Part shown: piece by piece, positions 1 to 9,363 of the stretch | Layout of the letters: each line of letters begins with the position of its first letter | Numbering within the stretch: the first letter of the stretch is position 1 | Source of the DNA: Wenzhouxiangella sp. | GTDB lineage: Bacteria; Pseudomonadota; Gammaproteobacteria; Xanthomonadales; Wenzhouxiangellaceae | NCBI GenBank assembly: GCA_007131235.1 | Contig: SLQY01000194.1 | Coordinates: forward strand, 1-36,792 | Length of the DNA: 36,792 bases | Direction: 5' to 3' | The notes under the pieces: generated by a model | The model's input: only the letters and a program-made list of their open reading frames with translations | Databases searched by the model: none | Told to the model about the DNA's origin: nothing | Position numbers and translations under genes: made by a program

Positions 1-19
1 GACGGCTACACGCGCGACG

Positions 20-60
20 GCACTCCAGGAGTGCTTCTTCGCTTCGCGAAACCGCACTCC
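20..60. repeat. REP-like palindromic element: GCACTCC-A-GGAGTGC followed by a third GCACTCC arm
   Basis: GCACTCC (20-26), GGAGTGC (28-34) and GCACTCC (54-60) can form alternative hairpins; the 28-60 hairpin has an inner TTCGC-TTC-GCGAA stem. Intergenic, at the window edge. Confidence 0.4.
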
Positions 61-151
61 TTTCGTCGCCTGCGCTGGCGCGCCGACGCCTTGCCACGAA
101 CGCCGAGAGACAAGCTGAATGAGGCAATACTTATGCAGGTACTAGTAACAG

Positions 152-523
152 TCAGCCGCTGCGCCCGAGCTGGAGCACCGGGGCAAACAGCACCATGAGA
201 ATAAAAACAGCCAGCAGCAGGTAAACCAGGGTCTTGACGGGCTGACGCCGGGCCAGAGACCACCAGGTCTCGGCCCGGCCTTCCTGGCGCGCCTGCGCAA
301 GCTCGGCCCGTGATCGTTCAAGTCGGGCGGCCTGGTAGTCGTCGAGCAGGGCGCGGGCACGCGAATAATCTGCTTCGTTGCGCAGCCAGATGCCCCCGGC
401 AGTGATGCCGAATGGTCCGGGCGGGGTTCGGTAATGGACGATCTCGTGGTCGGCCATCAGGCCTTCCACTTCCTCGGCCTCATCCTCGGGCACATTGCGA
501 AGGTTCATCAACAGGCGGGGCAT
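152..523 (-). CDS. DUF6164-like small protein with C-terminal transmembrane helix
   Basis: ORF MPRLLMNLRNVPEDEAEEVEGLMADHEIVHYRTPPGPFGITAGGIWL..., C-terminal TM segment VKTLVYLLLAVFILMVLFAPVL; family assigned from memory. Confidence 0.75.
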   Translation of the reverse strand: MPRLLMNLRNVPEDEAEEVEGLMADHEIVHYRTPPGPFGITAGGIWLRNEADYSRARALLDDYQAARLERSRAELAQARQEGRAETWWSLARRQPVKTLVYLLLAVFILMVLFAPVLQLGRSG

Positions 524-614
524 GGCGCTCTGGCAGTCGTCAGGGAGCCGCCATTCTACCCTGCTCGTCCTCCACCCTCACCCGCCAGACGACGCCGGCC
601 GGGTCAAGGCTTGC

Positions 615-637
615 CCGGCAACCTGCCTGGTTGCCGG
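615..637 (-). terminator. Perfect 9-bp hairpin downstream of the M28 peptidase gene (terminator-like, no clear U-tract)
   Basis: CCGGCAACC-TGCCT-GGTTGCCGG located 16 nt beyond the M28 stop codon. Confidence 0.4.
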
Positions 638-653
638 TTTCACACCAACTGCC

Positions 654-2072
654 TCAGCGTTCGCGCTCCTGCTCCAGCAATTCAGGGCCAGACCCGAAGT
701 CGATCGGAGACTGTGCGGCCAACCAGGCCAGCACGGCGTAGGCGGCCGCGTTCTGGGCCAGTTCCTGCGGATCGATCTTGTCGAGGGTGTCGTTCTCGGT
801 ATGGTGGTAATCGAAGTAGGTTGTGCCATCCTGGCGCAGATCGACCACGGCCAGCCCATGCGGTAGCGAGGGCAGGAAGTCCGGCCCACCGGAAGCGCGT
901 CGACTGCCCAGGGCAATACCCAGCGGTTCGAGTTCGCGCTGGATGGCCTCGATCACCGGCCAGGCCGCGTCCACGACGCGCGCGCCTATCTCGTATATCG
1001 GGCCGGCGCCGAAATCCGACTCGGCCCCCAGCTGCAGGTTCTCGAAGTTTTTGTGATGGGCTTCGGCCCAGGCCCGGCCGCCCCACAGGCCAATTTCCTC
1101 GGCGGCGAAAAAGATCAGGTGAATCGAACGATCAGGCCGCTGATCCAGGTCCAGAATCAGCCGACCAGCCTCAGTGATGATGGCAATCCCGGCACCGTCA
1201 TCAAGCGCACCGGTGCCGACGTCCCAGGAATCCAGATGGGCACCCAGGGCGACGATCTTTTCCGGGTAGTTGGCCCCGGTGATTTCAGCGATCACGTTAT
1301 GACTGGTGTAGGCCTCGGTCTTCTGGGCATCGATTTCCATGTGCAAGCGAACCGGCTCGCCGAGCGCAATCAGGCGCTCGAGCTGGTCGGCATCCGGGTT
1401 GGAAATGGCCGCGGCCGGCAACCGGCGCTGGCCAACATCGAAACGCATGCCACCGGTATGGGCGAAACGATTAGTCGAGGTGCCGATGGAGCGGATGATG
1501 ACCCCGACAGCCCCCAGTTCAGCGGCCACGATCGCTCCGCGTGCCCTGGCCTGCACCGCGGGTCCATAGCCGGAGCCATCGCGCGCCCGGCTCATGCGGT
1601 TGCGGATGAAGACGATACGACCGGAAACATCCTCCGCTTGCGCTTCCTGCAGGGCAGCCAGGTCGTCAAACATGACCACTTCGCCCTCGACCCCGCCAAC
1701 CGGCGTGGCCGGGGAAAAGCCGATCGCCAGCGCTTCCATGTTGTGCTCGACCGGCGCGGTGACCCGGACGCGTTCAAACCCGCGTGACCAGGTCGGGAAA
1801 GTAACCGGCTCCAGCCAAACCCGGTCAAAACCAAGATCGGTCAGCAGCGACTCGGCCCAGGCCACGGCGCGGGCATCGGCCTCGCTGCCGGCCAGTCTCG
1901 GTCCGATTCGGGTGGTCAGATCCTCGACCACATCGAAGCCACCGTCTCGACTCAAGGCCCGGTCGCGCAGTTCGCGCGCCGTCGCCAGGTCGTCTTCACT
2001 GAACAGTTCGGCAGCATGGCTGCCAGGCAGCACGAGCAGGGTCAGCAGGGCAACAATAACAGGCAGTCTCAT
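654..2072 (-). CDS. M28 family zinc metallopeptidase, probably exported
   Basis: Signal peptide-like N-terminus MRLPVIVALLTLLVLPGSHA; M28 motifs GAHLDSWDVGTGALDDGAG and FFAAEEIGLWGG. Confidence 0.88.
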   Translation of the reverse strand: MRLPVIVALLTLLVLPGSHAAELFSEDDLATARELRDRALSRDGGFDVVEDLTTRIGPRLAGSEADARAVAWAESLLTDLGFDRVWLEPVTFPTWSRGFERVRVTAPVEHNMEALAIGFSPATPVGGVEGEVVMFDDLAALQEAQAEDVSGRIVFIRNRMSRARDGSGYGPAVQARARGAIVAAELGAVGVIIRSIGTSTNRFAHTGGMRFDVGQRRLPAAAISNPDADQLERLIALGEPVRLHMEIDAQKTEAYTSHNVIAEITGANYPEKIVALGAHLDSWDVGTGALDDGAGIAIITEAGRLILDLDQRPDRSIHLIFFAAEEIGLWGGRAWAEAHHKNFENLQLGAESDFGAGPIYEIGARVVDAAWPVIEAIQRELEPLGIALGSRRASGGPDFLPSLPHGLAVVDLRQDGTTYFDYHHTENDTLDKIDPQELAQNAAAYAVLAWLAAQSPIDFGSGPELLEQERER

Positions 2073-2127
2073 CAGATCTCCAGGTAGGCAAAGGCTAAGG
2101 ATGGCGTTTAGCCATCGGAAAGGTCAG

Positions 2128-2610
2128 TCAGTCATCGCCGCTGGGCAGCAGCGGTTCGAAGTGTTTGAGCGCGCGCGTATAGACACGTCGTTTGAAAGTG
2201 ATCACGTGCCGGGCCGGGTACCAGAAATCGACCCAGCGATAGTCGTCGAACTCCGGCTTGTCGCAGGCATTGAGCCGAAAGACATCATCCTCGGCCAGGA
2301 AATGAAGCAGGAACCAGACCTGCTTCTGGCCAATACACATCGGCTTCTGGTGGCGGCGACGATAGCGTCGCGGCAAGCGGTACCGCAACCAGCCCGGGGT
2401 GGAAGCCAGGACGCGGACATGATCTCGCGCCAGTCCGGTTTCCTCGGCCAGTTCTCGGTACATCGCTTCAAGCGGCGTTTCATCGGTATTCATGCCGCCC
2501 TGGGGAAACTGCCAACCATTCTGGCCGGCGCGACGCGCCCAGAAAACACGCCCGTCATTCCGTGCCAGAACGATCCCCACATTTGGGCGGAAACCGTCCG
2601 GATCAATCAT
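2128..2610 (-). CDS. rppH: RNA pyrophosphohydrolase (Nudix)
   Basis: [60 protein letters not shown]; Nudix box and RppH-typical N-terminus. Confidence 0.93.
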   Translation of the reverse strand: MIDPDGFRPNVGIVLARNDGRVFWARRAGQNGWQFPQGGMNTDETPLEAMYRELAEETGLARDHVRVLASTPGWLRYRLPRRYRRRHQKPMCIGQKQVWFLLHFLAEDDVFRLNACDKPEFDDYRWVDFWYPARHVITFKRRVYTRALKHFEPLLPSGDD

Positions 2611-2652
2611 GGCTATTGTTCAGGCACCGGCTGTGATACCGTGCCGCAAATT

Positions 2653-2681
2653 ATTCAACTACCCTGAATGTTAATCAATTC
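2653..2681. promoter_or_regulatory. Candidate operator: overlapping AT-rich inverted repeats in the rppH / ABC permease divergent intergenic region
   Basis: ATTCA-N7-TGAAT (2653-2669) overlapping GAAT-N8-ATTC (2666-2681) in an otherwise GC-rich region, just upstream of the permease start. Confidence 0.25.
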
Positions 2682-2699
2682 AAGCGCTTCTTGCCAGCA

Positions 2700-3677
2700 A
2701 TGGAGACGGTCGTGACGATCAGAATCAAGCAAAACCTGGTCTGGTTGCTGCTTGTCGTATCGGTACCGGCCAGCCTGCTGCTGGCTGCCAGCGCAGGCAG
2801 CAGTGGCTGGCACTGGCCGTGGGCGCTGGATGAGACCATGCAACGCGTGGTGCTGGAGTTGCGCCTGCCGCGGGCCGTCGCCGCCCTGGTCGTCGGCAGT
2901 CTGCTGGCCCTGGCCGGCTGCCTGATGCAGGTATTGCTGCGCAATCCGCTGGCTGATCCCTACGTGCTCGGCCTGTCCGGCGGCGCTGCCGCCTTCGCCC
3001 TGGCCGGGATGATGTTTGGCCTGACCTTCATTCCCGTGCCCGTACTGGCCTTTTCAGGTGCCCTGCTGAGCCTTGTCGTCGTGTTCGTGCTGGCCCGCGG
3101 CCGCGGACCCTGGAGCACGACACGCGTGTTGTTGACCGGCGTTGTCGTGGCCGCCGGCTGGGGCGCGCTGATTTCGCTGATGCTGGCCACCGGCCCCGAT
3201 GCCAGCCTGCGCAGCATGCTGTTCTGGCTGATGGGCGATTTGAGCCATGCCCGCCTGTCGGCCTGGTGGCTGGTGCCGCTGGCAGCCGGCCTGGGCCTGC
3301 TATGGCTGCGTGCGCGCAGTTTGAACGTCATGAGCGCCGGCGCGCTCCAGGCGGCGCTGCTGGGTGAGTCGAGTCGGGCCCGCTTCTGGGAGATCTACCT
3401 GGTCGCCTCGCTGCTGACCGGGCTGGCCGTTTCGATGGCCGGTGCCATCGGCTTCGTCGGACTGATCATCCCGCACCTGATGCGCCTGATTGTCGGCAGC
3501 GACCATCGCCAACTGCTACCGGCATCGGCCCTGTTCGGCGGCAGCTTCCTGGTTCTGGCTGATACGCTCGCCCGAACGGTGCTGAGTCCCCGCCAGTTGC
3601 CGGTCGGTGTTCTGACCGCGCTGATCGGGGTCCCCCTGTTCCTGCTCTTGCTCAACCGTGCGGCAAGGATTCGCTGA
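2700..3677 (+). CDS. FecCD/BtuC-type iron-siderophore/cobalamin ABC transporter permease
   Basis: Multi-TM protein with LRLPRAVAALVVGSLLALAGCLMQVLLRNPLADPYVLGLSGGA and GFVGLIIPHLMRLIVGSDHR, typical of FecCD. Start could be TTG 2691, ATG 2700 or GTG 2712. Confidence 0.92.
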   Translation: METVVTIRIKQNLVWLLLVVSVPASLLLAASAGSSGWHWPWALDETMQRVVLELRLPRAVAALVVGSLLALAGCLMQVLLRNPLADPYVLGLSGGAAAFALAGMMFGLTFIPVPVLAFSGALLSLVVVFVLARGRGPWSTTRVLLTGVVVAAGWGALISLMLATGPDASLRSMLFWLMGDLSHARLSAWWLVPLAAGLGLLWLRARSLNVMSAGALQAALLGESSRARFWEIYLVASLLTGLAVSMAGAIGFVGLIIPHLMRLIVGSDHRQLLPASALFGGSFLVLADTLARTVLSPRQLPVGVLTALIGVPLFLLLLNRAARIR

Positions 3678-3678
3678 C

Positions 3679-4461
3679 ATGACGTCGAGCCTGCTCAGCA
3701 CCCACCAGCTCGCGGTGGACATCAGCGAGGTCAATGTCGTCAACGACCTGAACATCGAGGTTCATCCCGGCCAGTTCTGGGGTCTGCTTGGCCCCAACGG
3801 GGTCGGCAAGACCACCTTGCTGAAATCGCTGGCAGGTGTCCACCCGGTCTCCCACGGCGAAGTTCGTCTTGACGGTACGGCGCTGGCCGGGCTGAAGCGA
3901 CGCGCCATTGCCCAGCGCCTGGGCATGCTGCCCCAGCATACCCAGTACGTATTCGAGGCCTCCTGTGAACAGACGGCGCTGGTCGGGCGCCATCCGCACT
4001 TGCGTGCCTGGGACCGGGAGAGCGATGCTGACCGCAACCGGGCCCGGCACTCGCTTCAGGCACTGGGGCTACTCGATCTGGCCCAGCGCAGCTGCATGAA
4101 CCTGTCTGGCGGTGAATCACGCCGGCTGGCCCTGGCCACCCTCCTGGTCCAGGACCCGGCCGTGTTGCTGCTTGACGAGCCCACCAACCATCTTGACCCA
4201 GCCAACCAGGTGACCATTCTCGATGTGCTGGTCAGGCAGGTTCGGGAGCAAGACAAGGCCGCCATCATGGCGCTGCATGAGGTCAACCTGGCCACCTGCT
4301 ACTGCACGCACGTACTGATGCTTTACGGTGACGGAGAATTCGAAGCCGGTCCAACCGAGGAACTGCTCGACCAGGATCGCCTCAGTCGCCTCTATCGCTG
4401 CCGCATGCGCCTGGTTGATGACGGCAGCCAGAAGGTCTTTGCCGTCGCCGCTCAGCCCTGA
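3679..4461 (+). CDS. ABC transporter ATP-binding protein (FecE/BtuD-type)
   Basis: Walker A GPNGVGKTT, signature LSGGESRR, Walker B VLLLDEPTNHLD; start 1 nt after the permease stop. Confidence 0.92.
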   Translation: MTSSLLSTHQLAVDISEVNVVNDLNIEVHPGQFWGLLGPNGVGKTTLLKSLAGVHPVSHGEVRLDGTALAGLKRRAIAQRLGMLPQHTQYVFEASCEQTALVGRHPHLRAWDRESDADRNRARHSLQALGLLDLAQRSCMNLSGGESRRLALATLLVQDPAVLLLDEPTNHLDPANQVTILDVLVRQVREQDKAAIMALHEVNLATCYCTHVLMLYGDGEFEAGPTEELLDQDRLSRLYRCRMRLVDDGSQKVFAVAAQP

Positions 4462-5582
4462 CGCCGGCAGACCAGCAGGCTATGGCCCTGGCCGACCTGC
4501 TCGTGCTCGCTTTCCACGATCAGACCCGCGTTGTCAATCAATGGCAGGAGCTGGTCGCGCCGATAAAAGCGGCTGTTGCCGGTGGCCAATGCCGTGAAGT
4601 ACAGCGAAATGGCGTTGAGGCTGTAGCGAGCCGCATCGTGGATCTGGACATCGGGAAACAGTTCGATGACGAACAGGCGCGTGTGGGCAGCCATGGCAGC
4701 GGCCGTACGTCCCAGCAAGCTTTCGATCTGGGCCCGGGAAAAACAGGCCAGAAGCTGACTCATGACCATGACATCTGCGCCGAACGGTAGCTCGCAGGCC
4801 GGATCCAGCAATTGGGCCGGGTGGAGGCGAAAGCGCCCCCCGAAACCTTCATCGTCCAGCCGGGTGCGGGCCAGCTCCAGCACGTCGGGCAAGTCAACCA
4901 GGGTGACCTGAACGTCAGGACAATGGCTGAGACAGCGCGCCGCCAGGTTGCCGGTATTGGCGCCGACATCGACAACGTGGGCCGGCCCATGCTCAAAGAT
5001 TCGAGGCACCAGGGCCTCAAACGCTCGCTCCGAGAAGAACTGGTCGAAGCGGAACCAGCTTTGGGCCGCCGGTTGATCAAGCTCGGCCAAGCCCTCGTAG
5101 AGGGTTTTCCAGGGCCCGAAGTGAGCCAGCCCTGCCGGCTTTTCCTCAGCCAGGGACTCTGGCAACCGGGCCAGGCCGTGGTAGGCAAAGTCACGGGTAA
5201 AGTCCATATTCACCCGGGTCAGCTCGTCGTTCAGCAAGACGCTGCCCAACGCGGCCAGCTCGAGCCGCTCAGCGCTTCTCTGGACCATGCCGAGATCAAG
5301 GGCAAAATCGGTCAGCACGGAAACTGCGTACGGACTCAGACCGGTTTCTGCAGCCAGCTCGGCCTCGCTCAAACCATTCGCCCCAGCTCGCTCCAGAGCG
5401 TCAAGAACACCTTGATCGCGCATGGCAATGGCGGTCCAGAAGGCAAACGGAGCAAACGCCAGGCCTTGCGCTGCAGCGCGAGCCTGGCCAGTGGGAAGGG
5501 GGCGCTTTTTGCGGCGGGTCATGAATATAGACAGCTTGAATCTTGGGTTATCTGCCGTCGCAGTATATGAAATCCTGGCCAC
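4452..5582 (-). CDS. Class I SAM-dependent methyltransferase with N-terminal dimerisation/winged-helix domain
   Basis: VVDVGANTGNLAARCL SAM-binding motif I; N-terminal winged helix (GLSEAELAAETGLSPYAVSVLTDFALDLGMV) as in O-methyltransferase-like families. Start may be ATG at 5522 (MTRRKKRPLP) rather than GTG 5582. Confidence 0.82.
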   Translation of the reverse strand: MARISYTATADNPRFKLSIFMTRRKKRPLPTGQARAAAQGLAFAPFAFWTAIAMRDQGVLDALERAGANGLSEAELAAETGLSPYAVSVLTDFALDLGMVQRSAERLELAALGSVLLNDELTRVNMDFTRDFAYHGLARLPESLAEEKPAGLAHFGPWKTLYEGLAELDQPAAQSWFRFDQFFSERAFEALVPRIFEHGPAHVVDVGANTGNLAARCLSHCPDVQVTLVDLPDVLELARTRLDDEGFGGRFRLHPAQLLDPACELPFGADVMVMSQLLACFSRAQIESLLGRTAAAMAAHTRLFVIELFPDVQIHDAARYSLNAISLYFTALATGNSRFYRRDQLLPLIDNAGLIVESEHEQVGQGHSLLVCRRQG

Positions 5583-5678
5583 GCGCGAGGCCGCTTCCGG
5601 CTGGAGGCTTCGATGCCATGGCGAAGGATTGTCAACATCTTTCGGTAATCATCGCCGAATCGGCCCTCAGCATGGACC

Positions 5679-5737
5679 CCGGCCACACGCACGGCCGGTT
5701 TCCGGAAAAGGGCTTCATGCCTGCGGCAAGCCGCCCT
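5679..5737. other. Two tandem hairpins in a ~295-bp divergent intergenic region; possible structured leader or small RNA
   Basis: CCGGCC-ACACGCAC-GGCCGG (5679-5698) and AGGGCTTCATGCCTGCGGCAAGCCGCCCT (5709-5737, nested AGGGC/GCCCT, GGCT/AGCC and TGCC/GGCA arms). Confidence 0.3.
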
Positions 5738-5877
5738 CTTCCTCCAACCTGTGCTGGGCCGGGCTACGGGTTTGGGGCAGGAATCAGGCTCTTTGAACTA
5801 GGCAGCTCTCTCGCACGCGTCAGGATAAATGTGGCGTCAGCGCGACAACTGACCTGGGATGCGCTAGGCTAAAGGGT

Positions 5878-7320
5878 ATGAACTTTAGTGATTACACGGC
5901 TGGTGACTTCCACGATGAATTGATCGGTCGCGGTGGTCGTCCGCGGGCAGCGGCCCGGGCACTGTGGAAATACCTGAAGGCCCTGGACGACTCGGAGCTG
6001 GTTGAACGGCGCGCGGCTTGTGAGCTGGCGGCCATGGTGGCCGGCATTACTTTCCGCGTCTACTTCGAAGACACCGGCGTTGATCGCGCCATGCCTTTTG
6101 ATCTGATTCCGCGCGTCATCGCCCTGCGCGAGTGGCAACAGATCGAGGCTGGCCTGAAGCAGCGCGTGCACGCGCTCAACCTGTTTATCGATGATCTCTA
6201 CAACGACCAGAAGATCATCGCCGACGGCGTGTTTCCAGCCGGCATGCTCGAGGGTTCTGTCAATTTCCGCTCGCAATGCAAGGGCTTCTCGCCGCCACTG
6301 GGCATCTGGGCTCATATCTGCGGCTCGGACCTGGTCCGCGATGGCGACGGCACGATGTACGTCCTGGAAGACAACCTGCGCATTCCCTCGGGCGTGTCCT
6401 ACATGCTCGAAAACCGCCAGGTCATGAAACGGGTGTTCCCCGAGCTGTTCGAAGATTCCGGCATCCAGCCGATCGACGATTACGCCTCGCAGCTCTACGA
6501 CATGCTTGCCTCGCTGTCACCGCGTCCCGCCGATTACCCCAGCGTGGTGGTGTTGACACCGGGCATGTACAACTCGGCCTACTTCGAGCACGCCTACCTG
6601 GCCCAGCAGATGGGCGTGGAGCTGGTCGAAGGTCGAGACCTGGTGGTTGACGACAACGACGAGGTCTTCATGCGCACGGTGGCCGGGCTGGAACCGGTTG
6701 ACGTGATCTATCGCCGCGTCGATGACGATTTCATCGATCCGGAAGTGTTCCGCGCTGACTCCATGCTCGGCGTACCTGGACTGATGCGGGCCTGGCGCGC
6801 CGGCAAGGTTGCCCTGGCCAACGCGCCGGGTGCCGGCGTGGCCGACGACAAGGTCGTTTACGCCTGGGTACCGGAAATCATCCGTTACTACCTCGGTGAA
6901 GATCCGCTGCTTGCCAACGTGCCAACCTGGAAATGTTCGGAGCCTGATGACCTGGCCCATGTGCTGGCCCATATCGACGAGCTGGTCATCAAGCCAGCCA
7001 ATGAATCCGGCGGTTACGGCATGCTGATCGGGCCGCGCTCAACCCGCAAGGAACAGCGCGAGTTCGCTCGCCTGATCAAGGCCGACCCGCGCAACTACAT
7101 CGCCCAACCCACCCTGGCCCTGTCCACCTGCCCCACCATCACCCCGACCGGGGTGGCACCCCGGCATATCGACTTGCGGCCGTTCGTGTTGTCCGGTGAG
7201 CACACCTACGTCACCAACGGTGGCCTGACCCGGGTCGCCCTGAAGGCCGGCTCGCTGGTGGTCAACTCTTCCCAGGGTGGCGGCTCGAAGGACACCTGGA
7301 TCGTGGACACGGAGCTGTAA
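5878..7320 (+). CDS. Circularly permuted ATP-grasp protein (COG2308-like), Anbu-locus type
   Basis: Family-typical blocks: SVNFRSQCKGFSPPLGIWAHICGSDLVRDGDGTMYVLEDNLRIPSGVSYMLENR, ELVIKPANESGGYGMLIGP and LALSTCPTITPTGVAPRHIDLRPFVL. Confidence 0.92.
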   Translation: MNFSDYTAGDFHDELIGRGGRPRAAARALWKYLKALDDSELVERRAACELAAMVAGITFRVYFEDTGVDRAMPFDLIPRVIALREWQQIEAGLKQRVHALNLFIDDLYNDQKIIADGVFPAGMLEGSVNFRSQCKGFSPPLGIWAHICGSDLVRDGDGTMYVLEDNLRIPSGVSYMLENRQVMKRVFPELFEDSGIQPIDDYASQLYDMLASLSPRPADYPSVVVLTPGMYNSAYFEHAYLAQQMGVELVEGRDLVVDDNDEVFMRTVAGLEPVDVIYRRVDDDFIDPEVFRADSMLGVPGLMRAWRAGKVALANAPGAGVADDKVVYAWVPEIIRYYLGEDPLLANVPTWKCSEPDDLAHVLAHIDELVIKPANESGGYGMLIGPRSTRKEQREFARLIKADPRNYIAQPTLALSTCPTITPTGVAPRHIDLRPFVLSGEHTYVTNGGLTRVALKAGSLVVNSSQGGGSKDTWIVDTEL

Positions 7321-8252
7321 TGCTTTCCCGCCTCGCAGAAAACCTCTACTGGCACGGTCGCTATCTGGAACGCGCCGAGGATCTGGCGCGCCTGATCAAT
7401 GTCAACGCCAACCTGAACCTGGACCTGCCCGCGGGCCTGAGTGCCGGCTGGGAGCCGCTGGTGCGCATCACCGGCAGCGCGGACCTTTACCGCGAACTCT
7501 ACGAAGAGGTTAGCGAGCGCCAGGTGGTGCGCTTCCTGCTCACCGACGAGCGCAATTCCGGCTCGCTCAAGGCGACCCTGGAGTTTGCCCGCGAGAATCT
7601 CAGGTCAGCCCGCGACCTGCTGCCGCGCGAGGTCTGGGAGCAGATGAACTCGCTGTACCTGAAAGGCAACGAGCAATTGTCCGGCAACCTGGGCAAGCGC
7701 CGTCGTCACGAGTATCTGCGCGAGCTGATCCTGGACTGCCAGCAAGTAGCCGGCACCCTGTTGGGCACGATGAGCCAGGACCACGCCTACGATTTCATTC
7801 TCATCGGCCGCTACCTGGAGCGCGCCGACATGACCACGCGTATTCTCGACGTGCGCGGCTACGACCTTCTCCCCGACGCCAGCGAAGAACTGACGCCCTA
7901 CGAGTCCATCCAGTGGATGAGCGTGTTGAAGTCACTGACCGCCTACCAGATGTACCGCCGCCACGTCCGGCTGCGGGTCAGCGGCAATGATGTGCTTGAA
8001 TTCCTGCTGCGAGACAGTCAGTTCCCGCGCGCCCTGATGTTCTGCCTGCGCGCCGTCGAGGCCCTGCTGACCGATATGCCGGGTGACGACAAGCAGGCCC
8101 TGCGCACCATCACCCGGCTGCAGCGCAACCTGCAGGAGGCAACGCTGACCGGTTTGCGTGGCAAGGCCTTGAGCGGCCTGATGGACCAGCTCCAGATCGA
8201 ACTGGCCGAAGCCCACGACGCCATCCGCCAGAGCTGGTTTCCCAGCGAATAG
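7320..8252 (+). CDS. Alpha-E domain protein (COG2307-like)
   Basis: MLSRLAENLYWHGRYLERAEDLARLINVNANL and DFILIGRYLERADMTTRILDVR; TAATG 1-nt overlap with the upstream ATP-grasp gene. Confidence 0.92.
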   Translation: MLSRLAENLYWHGRYLERAEDLARLINVNANLNLDLPAGLSAGWEPLVRITGSADLYRELYEEVSERQVVRFLLTDERNSGSLKATLEFARENLRSARDLLPREVWEQMNSLYLKGNEQLSGNLGKRRRHEYLRELILDCQQVAGTLLGTMSQDHAYDFILIGRYLERADMTTRILDVRGYDLLPDASEELTPYESIQWMSVLKSLTAYQMYRRHVRLRVSGNDVLEFLLRDSQFPRALMFCLRAVEALLTDMPGDDKQALRTITRLQRNLQEATLTGLRGKALSGLMDQLQIELAEAHDAIRQSWFPSE

Positions 8253-8254
8253 GG

Positions 8255-8287
8255 CATCATCCGGCATCCATGTCACAATGGATGATG
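8255..8287 (+). other. Mutually exclusive hairpins between the alpha-E and metallopeptidase genes
   Basis: CATCATCC (8255-8262)/GGATGATG (8280-8287) versus CATCCAT (8265-8271)/ATGGATG (8278-8284). Confidence 0.35.
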
Positions 8288-8313
8288 AAACTGGCCTCTG
8301 AAAACGATCCGGC

Positions 8314-9363
8314 ATGAAGACATTTCGCTGCACCTGCGGCAACACCCTGTACTTCGAAAACGTGTCCTGCATGCAATGCGGCCGCAAACTGGGGTTTCTG
8401 CCGGATGCCATGACCGTGTCAGCACTGGAAGAAGTCGGCGACAACGAGTACCTGGCCCTGGCACCGGAGGCCGGGGGGCGGCATTACCGTCCCTGCCAGA
8501 ACTACTCGGACGCCGATGCCTGCAACTGGATGGTGCCGGTTGAAGACCCCGAGCCCTTTTGCACCGCCTGCCGCCTCAACGAGGTCATTCCCAATCTCGA
8601 CAAGCCCGGCAACCGGGCCCACTGGATTCGTATCGAACAACGCAAGCGCCGACTGGTCTACGACCTGCGCCGCCATCGTCTGCCGGTGTTCCCACGCTCA
8701 ACCCATCCGGACAACGGCATGGCGTTCGCCTTCATGGAAGACGACCCGGGCACGCTGGAGTTTCACGACAGCCACCAGGGCAACCAGATTCTGACCGGTC
8801 ATGCCAACGGCCTGATCACCATCAATATCGCCGAGGCCGATGACCTGGAGCGCGAACGCATGCGCCTGGCCATGAACGAGCAACAGCGCACCCTGCTCGG
8901 CCATTTTCGCCATGAAAGCGGCCACTTTTACTGGGACCGACTGGTTGCCAGTGGGCCCTTCCTGCCCCGGGTACGGGAGGTTTTCGGCGACGAGCGCCAG
9001 GACTACTCCAACGCGCTTTCACAATATTACGAGCAAGGCCCGGGGGCCGACTGGCAGGACCAGTTCGTCAGTGCCTATGCCAGCTCCCACCCCTGGGAAG
9101 ACTGGGCCGAGTGCTGGGCCCACCTGCTCCAGATCACCGATACCCTGGAGACCGCGGTCGCCATCGGCCTGGCGCCACCCCAGGCGATGGATTCAGACAT
9201 GGACAAGCGCATCAGTTTCTGGGTCGAGCTGGCGCTGAAGATCAACCTGCTCAACCGATCCCTGGACCAGCCCGACCCGTACCCGTTCGTTCTCACCCGA
9301 CCGGTCGTGGCCAAACTCAAGCTGATCAACGAAATCATCAGCAACAGCGGCTACTCGACCTGA
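8314..9363 (+). CDS. Zinc-ribbon putative zinc-dependent metallopeptidase (COG4307-like)
   Basis: N-terminal zinc ribbon FRCTCGNTLYFENVSCMQCGR; HExxH motif FRHESGHFYWDRL; downstream EDWAECWAHLLQITDTLETA. Confidence 0.88.
   Translation: MKTFRCTCGNTLYFENVSCMQCGRKLGFLPDAMTVSALEEVGDNEYLALAPEAGGRHYRPCQNYSDADACNWMVPVEDPEPFCTACRLNEVIPNLDKPGNRAHWIRIEQRKRRLVYDLRRHRLPVFPRSTHPDNGMAFAFMEDDPGTLEFHDSHQGNQILTGHANGLITINIAEADDLERERMRLAMNEQQRTLLGHFRHESGHFYWDRLVASGPFLPRVREVFGDERQDYSNALSQYYEQGPGADWQDQFVSAYASSHPWEDWAECWAHLLQITDTLETAVAIGLAPPQAMDSDMDKRISFWVELALKINLLNRSLDQPDPYPFVLTRPVVAKLKLINEIISNSGYST

Noticed and set aside
5583-5877. Possible cobalamin riboswitch near the BtuCD-like ABC genes
   Set aside because: No B12-box-like sequence seen, and the region is not upstream of the ABC genes.
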